Made by a program: the position numbers and the translations under genes. The notes under the pieces were generated by a model that saw nothing but the letters and a program-made list of their open reading frames with translations, was not told where the DNA came from and did no database searches. From Cytidiella melzeri (lineage: Eukaryota > Basidiomycota > Agaricomycetes > Polyporales > Irpicaceae): a stretch of 64,000 bases of DNA. The stretch is taken from assembly GCA_022592445.1 (NCBI GenBank), contig JABYQR010000074.1, positions 62,001-126,000 of the forward strand, in the 5' to 3' direction. Of this stretch, positions 56,551-64,000 are shown piece by piece. Numbering within the stretch: the first letter of the stretch is position 1; the number at the start of each line of letters is the position of its first letter.

Positions 56551-58326
56551 CTAGTCAGAAATCTCAATGACATTGTTCGGATCTACCCGCGGTCTGACAC
56601 GTCGAGTCGGAACGGGCATGTTCTCTTTCTCGTCAGACTCTTCGTCGTCGTCGTCAATTGTGACTGTTCCGAGGTTGACAACCGGCTGTGTGCGAGGTGG
56701 CGGCTGGTATTCGGGGCGACGGCTGGTTGCACGGGTTTGGGTAGTAGAAGCTGCAACCGCAGAGTGAGTGGAAGTAGTGGCTAGTGTGGCAGAAGACTTG
56801 CTGCTTTCTCGTGGGGCGACCGTAGTCGATGTCGACGCAGCAATCGCCTCTTTCTCGACTTTGTCTAGCTGAGACAGGAACTCCTCGTTGGTGACGTCAA
56901 AGTCGAAGTCGAATTCTGAGCTATTGGGGCTGTGGCGTCCTGCAGGATCAACGCTGCCAGTCGCGACGACGTCTGAATCTGAGTGAACGACGAGCGGCGG
57001 GGCATCTTTCCCTCTGAAAGTGGGCGGCTTGCGAGTACAAGACTCGTCTTCTTCTTCGTCAGAATCTGGTACCACTACAGGACCATGTCGATGAGGAGAT
57101 AGCCTGAGCTCCCTCGCCAGTTCCACTTCCCGTCCCTTGCCTTTGCCAGAATCAGAGGAAAAGTAACGTGATGGGACCGCCTTCCGAGCCGCAGCTCCGG
57201 GTGAAGAAGTCTGTTTCCTATTAGGCACTTTGCGTCGACGAGGAAGGTCCTCGTCGTCTTCGTGTAAAGTATGTGACGGGCCAGCGGCACCTGGTTCTGA
57301 TGGCGTATCAATTTCCTGTAAAGGTGAACGGGCAGGCTGTCGTTGAGCAAGAGTGGGCGGCGGAGGGGTCCGCCGTTCAGGAGGCAGCTGTTGAGGTGGT
57401 GGAGGGATATGAGCGGGGTGAGGCTGTTGTGCGAGTGGCCCACCAAGAGGATCACCATTGTCATCGGGTGGATCGTCGATGCTGTTTGTTCTCGCTTTAG
57501 CCCACAACGAGACGTATGCTTCGACACTCACCCAAGGCGCTCATGCAAACTTTGTATGAAGTCTGCATCTTGCATCGTCTGCCGGCCCTCTGTCTGATAA
57601 CCTTTCAAAACGACTTTGCTCGGTTCCAAGAATGCAATGCCACGGCGAATTGTCACGTCCTTGAGCAGCATCTGGAAATAGAGCAATCAGCCTATGTTGC
57701 GAAGCTAAGAACGAAATGAAAGGCCTCGTAAAGAACTTTCTGAGCCTACGCCTCACCTTAAATCCTAGCGGTGTCTCACCGAGTTTAAACTCTGGTAATC
57801 GCTTGTACTCGATAGCATTCACTATTGTAGACCCGTCACTCAAGACAAGCTTCAGCATTGAGCGCGGATAGTTGGGAATCGGTCTATCGTCGCCGTCGTT
57901 CTCCTCCTCCTCGGCTAGACCTGCCAAGTCCGCCCGTTCTATTCGCGCCTGCCGAACATTCTGCAATGAGAACGCGCTGTGTCCTATCTCTGTTATGGCC
58001 ACTATCTCTACGAGTATCGGTAGACCACGGAGGGTGACATTGTTCAACTCTGATATGTTCGGTGGTAGTCCCGTACCAGCGAGCATCGAGTCGGTGAGGT
58101 CGGATTGAAGTAGCTGGGCTTCGACGTTGTAGAGGATGGTATCCAGGTCTTTCGCAGGGTTGAGCTTCAAGTCATTCTCAATCCACGTGTAACATCCATC
58201 TAGCCATTCCTGTAGCTCCGTCAGCTGTATGCAGCATCTGCTACGAAGATGCTGTCGCACCGGATCCACTTCTGGTTTGGGATAGGTCCGCTTGACCCAC
58301 TGCACAACCTGAGGTGGTGTTACCAT
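56551..58326 (-). CDS. RMI1: RecQ-mediated genome instability protein 1 (RMI1)
   Basis: Three exons, complement(join(56551-57481, 57532-57671, 57757-58326)), encode 546 residues. The N-terminal three-helix part (VVQWVKRTYPKPEV, WLDGCYTWIENDL) is followed by the RMI1 OB fold. OB-fold marks are VTLRGLPILVEIVAITEIGHSAFSL, NYPRSMLKLVLSDGST, EYKRLPEFKLGETPLGFK and RRGIAFLEPSKVVLKGY. RMI1 is the OB-fold partner of topoisomerase III and the RecQ helicase, dissolving double Holliday junctions in the nucleus. The last 330 residues are disordered, Pro/Ser-rich, with three hydrophobic-acidic patches (VVVPDSDEEE, TVTIDDDDEE and the C-terminal VIEISD) that look like SUMO-interacting motifs. An ACGCGT-centred palindrome lies about 290 bp upstream. 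Confidence 0.9.
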
Positions 58327-58833
58327 GACCAGAATATGATCAGATATCGTCTATCGGTAAAAAGACGCATTATATGTCGGCGTATGAGAAGCTTCAGGAA
58401 ACTTACTGTATGTCTTTCACCTGGCAGTGATGTGTTCCTGCAGCTGGAAGCTCAGTGCCACACCGTGACAACAGTCTTTCAGCGCGCGCTTAACAACAAT
58501 GTCAAGTTCCAAATATGCTTTAGAGAGTGTAAGGAAAGCGGGTCGCTATGTTCCCGAAGTTGTCGTGGCAGTGGTCGACAAAGACAAGCTCATAGTCTGA
58601 CGATGATGATCGACGCGACGCGTCGCGTCACGCGAATAAGAATGTCACGCTCATTCGGCAGCTGCTCGTTTGGACCCACATACGCACACAATCATTCTAT
58701 AGCCACATAAGGACAGTGTCTTACTGCTCTAATCGATACATGACACGCGTTCATAATAAGTTAGTCGTGAAGAACCAGAAGAGACCCGACATAAATAGTA
58801 GTAGCATCGACAACGCCCACGGCACCCTTTTTA
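58327..58833. other. Intergenic region upstream of RMI1
   Basis: This 0.5-kb stretch holds the RMI1 promoter and the 3' flank of the secreted propeller gene. Its one notable feature is the 18-bp palindrome at 58612-58629. No gene is seen. Confidence 0.45.
58612..58629. promoter_or_regulatory. Perfect 18-bp palindrome centred on an ACGCGT (MCB-type) box
   Basis: GACGCGACGCGTCGCGTC reads the same on both strands and contains ACGCGT at 58618-58623. It lies 286-303 bp upstream of the RMI1 start. MBF binds ACGCGT boxes to drive G1/S genes in yeasts, and RMI1 is a plausible target; the link is inferred. Confidence 0.55.
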
Positions 58834-60486
58834 CTAGATAATGAAAGTAGCCATTCCAGCAAGGTTGTTGGCATCTGCACCCAGAGTGTAAGTGGGAAAT
58901 CTTGTGAGAAGTATTGAGTGGATATACGTACTGACGGTAAGCCCAGCGGCTTGTGCTACGTCCTTGAGTTGGAAGTTGCCAACGTTCGTGGCATCTCCAG
59001 GACCATCCAGACGCAAAACTGCAACAGAAGTGGCGTTCGGTTGAAGGATGTAAAGGAAGCTAGGGAGCAGGAGTAAGATTTTGCATACACGGTGTGCACG
59101 TAGAACTTACTCCTGGTTCTTGATGGTGGCTACCTCGTCGTCAGTAGTAGCAGAACCCTGAGTTTGTTGGTATTGCTACGAGAAACCATGGGGTTAATAC
59201 TGCGTCGAAAACAGCGACAAACCAGAGTATGTTCACCTTAACAATTGTCGCGTTGAGGTTCCCGTCAACATGCACTTCCGTGACCTGTGCAGTGCCGATA
59301 TCGGTCATGTAAAAGTTGCCAGTCTTGGCGCTGTGAGCGACCCAGCAAACGGCCTTTTGGCCTCCGACCGCGACGGCAACGTCCTTGCTGCTACCCGTGC
59401 TGTTACTGTTGGGTTGAACGCTAGAGAGGTCGATCACATCGAAACCGACACCAGCGTCCGCCGCCAGAACAGCATTCATCCCAGGAATGACGGTCATACC
59501 GAACGGAAGAAGACCACCAGTGGGAGGCTCTACCTTGTTGAATTCAGGAGACAGTGTCCCATCCGATGCGACATCCCAAACAGCAAAGAATCCAGGCGTA
59601 GGGGGGACTCCCTTGATAGAGGCTATCAACTTGGTGCCATCCTCGCTGAAAATGACGTGGCTCGCGCTGCCAGCAGGCCCGGTTGCAGGAGTAGTCTGGT
59701 TGATGCCGATAGCACGTAGCGTGTTAGAGATAGGTATGAGACCGAGCTCAAGGTCTACATTGTAGCAGCTAGAGAGGCTAACGTAAGATTCACCAATTTC
59801 TTTTAGGTTAGTACTGACTTGACATTGTTGACCGCGCCACCGTTGAGCACACATGCTTGGGTACCGTTCTTGTTGAACGCCAAGGACAAAGGGAATTCAC
59901 CTTCCGTAGATGCGGGTTGACCGATGATCTTGATGTCAGTAGGGTTCGTCTCGTTGATTGCAAAGAGTGACACAGTGTTAGAACCGGCCTGCAGGAGTTG
60001 TAGGTGAATGTTACGTGCATGAAAGATTGATGCTAGACATACGTTCACAGTCGCAAGGACCTTGCTCGCAGCAGAGGCCTTGATGACTCCCTGCGAGAAA
60101 AGAGGGTCGGGGCCGACTGGATCTGTGAGACCATGTTGGCCAAGGCCTCGAGTGGAAATAGCTTTGTCAAAGGTCTAGCGCAGGTATTGTCAGCGTGTAT
60201 CAAAAGCTTGGTATGTTGGTGAACATTACCAAGGTACCATCATCCTTCAGCGCAGCAGTAACCACAAAGTTTCCTGTGGGCTCATTGGTGATAACTAGAA
60301 TGTGCGTGGATCAGCCATAAGCCAATGAGAGTGCTCGACAAACTTACAATACGCTGCACCAGCGATACTACTATCCTGGGAGCTGTTCATCTTCACGACT
60401 TCCTTCGACTTCCTGATCGAGCTGGGAGCCGCGAACACTGCGGACCCATAGAGCAAAGAGACCAAAAGAACACATGCAGAGAGCAT
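58834..60486 (-). CDS. Secreted lactonase-like beta-propeller (carboxymuconate cyclase type)
   Basis: Eight exons, complement(join(58834-58874, 58932-59059, 59111-59175, 59237-59768, 59819-59988, 60043-60174, 60230-60294, 60348-60486)), encode 423 residues. A signal peptide is clear (MLSACVLLVSLLYGSAVFA|APS). The mature protein shows repeated propeller-like strands: GAAYFITNEPTGNFVVTAAL, STRGLGQHG, AGSNTVSLFAIN, HVIFSEDGTKLIASIKG, FGMTVIPG and HSAKTGNFYMTDIG. N-glycosylation sequons are frequent (NET, NGT, NQT, NST, NAT). It has the order and size of fungal secreted proteins often annotated as isomerase YbhE or 3-carboxymuconate cyclase. No catalytic residues can be assigned, so the substrate is unknown. 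A TATA-like box lies upstream. Confidence 0.82.
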
Positions 60487-60666
60487 CTTGTGGAATGTGA
60501 AATGTGAGTGAAGTCTGCGCTGCAGATGGTTAAATGTGGGCACTAAAGGACTGGTAGAATAAAGGAGGGGGAGAAATGAAACAGAGCTCTGCTCTCGACG
60601 AAAATCAGAACACAAAGTAAGGGGGGAGGGGAGGGGAATGAAGATGATGCCACGACCTTGGCGTGC

Positions 60667-60673
60667 TTTTATA
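60667..60673 (-). promoter_or_regulatory. TATA-like box of the secreted propeller gene
   Basis: TATAAAA on the minus strand lies about 180 nt upstream of the ATG at 60486, followed by a CT-rich leader. A long leader would be needed, so the call is tentative. Confidence 0.4.
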
Positions 60674-61416
60674 GCATAGCAGCTCGTTGGCCAGTAGTAT
60701 ACTGGATAGCCACACAAACGACGACTGTCAGCCAACTTGATGGCAGACATGCCGCCTGGATGAAACAAGCTGTCAATGGATTGTTTGTGACTTTTCATCA
60801 GATGGTTGGTCGTACACTGACTACTGACCAACTGGCTTTCGAACTACGACTTTACGATGTAAGCTTCATGGTAGTCGCCAAGCTCCTGATTGATGGGATC
60901 TACTGACTGACCAATGCATGCATGAAATAGCTAATTTTGAATAGTGGAGATTCGACTAACCGTGTAGAAACAGCTGAAAATTCTCAACTTCCGCAAGTCC
61001 CCACTGCAAGGTCCTTCATCACTGTTGTGTCGTGAGCAAACGATCCAAGTTGCACACAAACATGCGTGCATCACTATAGATTTATGGTACAGCCTTGCGC
61101 TTACTATAGCGGTCGTTGCACGGTTACCTAGCCGAACGCGAATATTATGTCGCCCTGTCAACCGCTAGGAACGACGAAGTACAGTACTACTTGAAGACCT
61201 AGCAAATTGTCGTAACGACCCAACGCCGTCAGCTCATCGAACACAATTGGTAACATAGGCGCGTAGCTTACTGAGTCTCTCATAATCATCGCTGTGGACA
61301 TCAGGAACCTCCATCTCGCTGTGTTTCCGTGCCTATTATCTAGGTGACACTGTAGCAGAACGTTCCCCTGGGTGAACAGATGGCCCCGAAGAACAAAGCT
61401 GTGTGTTAACGAGATA

Positions 61417-61518
61417 CTGGTACAGTGTGGTCAACGATCAATAAAATAGAAATAGCGATACAATTACAACATAACGTACCTGGTACAGTGTGGTCAACGA
61501 TAGAGCACACTGTACCAG
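61417..61518. repeat. 22-bp direct repeat plus 13-bp inverted repeat
   Basis: A 22-bp sequence beginning ctggtacagtgtggtcaacg occurs at 61417-61438 and again at 61480-61501, a 63-bp period. The start of the second copy (CTGGTACAGTGTG, 61480-61492) is repeated inverted at 61506-61518 (CACACTGTACCAG), leaving a 13-nt loop. It lies just beyond the 3' end of the copia pol gene. Confidence 0.9.
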
Positions 61519-61609
61519 ATTGTAGGTCACATAAGCCTCTGCGGGCGTCCACTCATCCGGCAACTCGGTCTATCATTCCTTCCCGTCCATAAACGCCCCG
61601 CCCTCCTTC

Positions 61610-63589
61610 CTAATCCGTCATGTCAAGCGGGTCAGCGTCTGACACCCCCCCTTGACCCGCGTCGAGTCCCAACATCTTGACCGCTCTCCCATGCATGATC
61701 CTTGATAACGCCTTTGTGAATATATCTGCAGTGTTTTCCTTTCCCGGTACCCGATGAACGTCTATGAGTTTCTTGTTGACACAATCTCTGATGAAATGGA
61801 TCCTGATGTCGATGTGCTTCATGCGCGTATGACCGTGGGGATCGTGCGTACATGCCACGGTTCCATTGTTGTCGCAAAATAATGTAGTCGCATGGGGTTG
61901 GGGATAACCGAGTTCTTCGAGAAGCTGTCTGATGAATAAGACTTGGCAGGCAGCGTGTGTACAAGCCAAATACTCGGCTTCGCACGAGGACAACGCCACA
62001 ACCGCCTGTTGTTTAGAACTCCATGCAATTGGCGAATTTCCCATCATCATGACGTAACCCGAAATAGATTTTCTGGTTTCAGTTGAACCCCAGTCCGAGT
62101 CCGTGAAAGCGCGGAATAGTGGGTAGGGGTGATCCAAGTGTCCCAAGGATAATCCGATGGATCTCGTGCCTTGTAAATATCGAAGAAGATGTTTCGCCGC
62201 CATCCAATGTTTTTCTCCATAGTTTGACATGTACTTAGCGAGCTCACGTACCGCGAATGCAATATCTGGACGACATGTGGTGACAAGGTACATTGCTTTG
62301 CCAACTACCGCACAATAGGGAAGATCTTTGACGTGATTTCGCTCTTCTTCGGTCTTCGGACAGTCATCAGATGAAAGAATTGTATGAGGAGGGAGTGGGG
62401 TGGTAACCGCGTTGCAGTGTTCCATATTGAAAGTTCGCAGGATCGACTAAATGTATGCGTCTTGTGATACGCGCAATGTCCCCGCTACCGCACAATAGGG
62501 AAGATCTTTGACGTGATTTCGCTCTTCTTCGGTCTTCGGACAGTCATCAGATGAAAGAATTGTATGAGGAGGGAGTGGGGTGGTAACCGCGTTGCAGTGT
62601 TCCATATTGAAAGTTCGCAGGATCGACTGAATGTATGCGTCTTGTGATACGCGCAATGTCCGTCGGCTTCGAACCCGAGTGACCTTGCAGCCTAGTAACC
62701 ATTCGACGGCTCCGTTATCTGTAATCTCGAAAAGGGAACTAATCTGTTTCGTCACCAGATCTGATTCGGTTTCCGAAGTCGATGCGAGAAGTATATCGTC
62801 TACACTCGTTGCAGACATAGACTTTTGATCGCCATGTTGACGGACATGTACGCTCCAGTCAGACTGGCATCTACGGAATCCGAGTTGCGTATATTTCTCG
62901 TTGAATTCTAGATACCAAGTCCTTCCCGCTTGCTTGAGGCCGTATAGTCCCTTTAGTAAGCACCAATATCCTGACCCTGCTATCTCCGGACGTCACATGT
63001 AGATCTCTTCGGGGAGTGGTCCGTTTAAGAACACCGTTTTGATATCTATGTGCCTGAGTTCCAGATCTTGAAAAGCGGCGATTGCTAGTATAGTTCGAAC
63101 GGAATCCCATCTGGCTACAGGAGCAAACGTGTACGTGAAATCTTGGCCAGGTATCTGAGTGAACCCTTTTGCAACCAAGCGAGCCTTGAACCGAGAGATG
63201 TGCCCATCGTGATTGCGTTTGATGTGTAATACCCACTTGCAATCGACGGCTTTTCGACCATGTGGTATAGCGTCTATCTCTTCGTATACTCCCTTCGCCT
63301 TCAGCGCTTCAAGTTCTTCATGAATAGCCGCTAGCCACTCTGTCCAGTAGATACTGCGCTGGGCGGCTTTGATTGAAGGGGGATCGGTAGCGTCTGGATC
63401 ATCAATCGGTTTCATCAAGCCAAGACTCATGGCATCGTATTGTGCGTTGGCATTCAAGATTATGGGAATGAGATCTGAGATAGACGACATGTGTACGTCC
63501 AACGAAAATTCCTCTCCACGAATGAGGACGGCCTGTATGAGTGCGTCCTGCAAGTCCAACCCCCCCTCGTCCGCAGGCGTGGGAATCAT
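61610..63589 (-). pseudogene. Broken copia pol: reverse transcriptase and RNase H
   Basis: Piece 1 (62993-63589) covers the RT start, with YWTEWLAAIHEELEALKAKG, CKWVLHIKR and RHIDIKTVFLNG. Piece 2 (62447-62818) holds the palm motif as SVDDILLAS, where copia enzymes normally have Tyr before VDD, and SLFEITDNGAVEWLLG. Piece 3 (61610-62425) is the RNase H with FTDSDWGST, LSSCEAEYLA and FCDNNGTVACTHD, so its acidic residues survive. Frame breaks separate the pieces at about 62820-62990 and at 62426-62446, where a TAG interrupts a duplicated segment. The element is therefore not autonomous as read here. Codon use in the intact pieces still looks constrained, so decay is probably recent. Confidence 0.85.
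62305..62661. repeat. 177-bp tandem duplication inside the copia pol
   Basis: Bases 62305-62481 and 62485-62661 match at 176 of 177 positions by my reading, separated by 3 bp (180-bp period, so in frame). The one difference is A at 62449 versus G at 62629. On the coding strand this turns a Gln codon into a TAG stop in the left copy. Confidence 0.95.
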
Positions 63590-63670
63590 AGTACGATATT
63601 TGTTTGGTAGCGATATTGTGCGACGTTCTCGTCTAGTCGACAGAGGAATGTCATCGGATCTAGCACAATA

Positions 63671-63688
63671 ATTAAGATATATCTTAAT
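63671..63688. repeat. Perfect 18-bp AT-rich palindrome
   Basis: ATTAAGATATATCTTAAT is its own reverse complement. It lies in a stretch that interrupts the copia pol frame. Confidence 0.9.
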
Positions 63689-63763
63689 ATTGATCCAGAC
63701 AACTCACGAAGTGACCATGTCGTCTCCCCGCTCAATGTGAGCGTCCGGCTGCATAGCAGTACG

Positions 63764-63781
63764 CCTAATGATATCATTAGG
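63764..63781. repeat. Perfect 18-bp palindrome
   Basis: CCTAATGATATCATTAGG is its own reverse complement. It lies 75 bp right of the previous palindrome, within the same interrupting stretch. Confidence 0.9.
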
Positions 63782-64000
63782 TCCATGCGCATCAATGTTA
63801 CGCATCCGAAACCACTCACCGATCGGCAATGTGGTAACCCGGCTCACGAGGAGCATGTATGTTTATGCCTGGTACAGGCACAGGAATGGGATCGTCGAAA
63901 TAGCGGTCATCAATCTCAGTTATGAGATCGTCCCACATGCTGGATCTGGTAGGAGTATAAGATGGTGAATTCATTGGCACATCATCGTGGAACGTGACAT

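Larger units (their letters stand above)
60487..61593. other. Intergenic region between propeller gene and retroelement
   Basis: This 1.1-kb stretch holds the propeller promoter (left) and the outer flank of the retroelement (right). Apart from the TATA box and the repeats at 61417-61518 nothing is recognisable. If the element keeps a 3' LTR it should lie here, but its ends were not identified. Confidence 0.4.
61594..64000 (-). mobile_element. Degenerate Ty1/copia LTR retrotransposon (pol 3' part), running off the window
   Basis: The minus strand carries copia-type pol pieces in the order expected for this superfamily. They run from a pre-RT region at the right edge (about 63820-64000) through reverse transcriptase to RNase H. 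A purine-rich tract (comp. of 61594-61611) directly follows the pol stop and fits a 3' polypurine tract. The frame is broken several times and no LTR was identified with certainty. The 5' end, with gag and integrase, lies outside the window. Confidence 0.85.

Noticed and set aside
1..64000. tRNA, rRNA and CRISPR arrays
   Set aside because: No B-box-like sequence in a cloverleaf context, no rRNA-like stretch and no regular spaced repeats were seen; CRISPR is not expected in a fungal nucleus. Absence of tRNA was judged by eye only.

Overview
The window looks like nuclear DNA of a basidiomycete fungus, most likely an Agaricomycete. Genes are dense and carry many short introns, almost all GT-AG and mostly about 45-75 nt. 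The families fit this: DUF6533 seven-helix proteins, small Cys-rich type I membrane proteins, a lactonase-type secreted propeller, and BUB1, RMI1, NOM1/SGD1 and COX11 orthologues of fungal type. Exon limits below were read by hand from splice signals and checked for reading phase; no alignment or transcript data were used.

Layout. 1-4722: three tandem paralogues of a secreted, Cys-rich, single-pass membrane protein, the first cut by the window edge. 4907-7090 (-): a coiled-coil protein with a long Arg/Glu run. 8831-13754 (+): an Hsp70/HSPA12-like ATPase fused to a roughly 830-residue disordered tail. 14064-16094 (-) and 16337-17199 (+): a divergent pair, one coiled-coil protein and one Met/Gly-rich protein. 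17834-22161 (+): two tandem DUF6533 membrane proteins. 22401-25683 (+): NOM1/SGD1, converging on EFM4-like methyltransferase (25742-26685, -), with the TIM14/PAM18 J-protein (26916-27287, -) beyond it. 28019-33782 (+): two tandem UPF1-like SF1 helicases whose N-terminal domain resembles a worn-out 3'-5' exonuclease. 33882-36280 (-): carnitine acyltransferase, divergent from BUB1 (36502-40280, +). 40656-44093 (-): ataxin-2/Pbp1. 45988-49549 (-): Rho1 GEF of Rom type (DH-PH-CNH). 51194-53863 (+): an intronless Tyr-rich, probably nuclear protein. 54111-55217 (-) COX11 and 55355-56379 (+) DNAJC8/Spf31 share a short divergent promoter. 56551-58326 (-): RMI1. 58834-60486 (-): secreted lactonase-like propeller. 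61594-64000 (-): a decayed Ty1/copia retrotransposon running off the right edge.

Most genes are unrelated housekeeping functions: mitochondria (TIM14, COX11, carnitine acyltransferase), genome stability and mitosis (BUB1, RMI1), RNA and ribosomes (NOM1, ataxin-2, Spf31) and cell-wall/Rho signalling (Rom-type GEF, perhaps the Cys-rich membrane proteins). There is no sign of a biosynthetic cluster. The accessory character comes from three tandem duplications (Cys-rich membrane proteins, DUF6533 proteins, helicases) and the retroelement. The helicase pair is the best candidate for an undescribed system.
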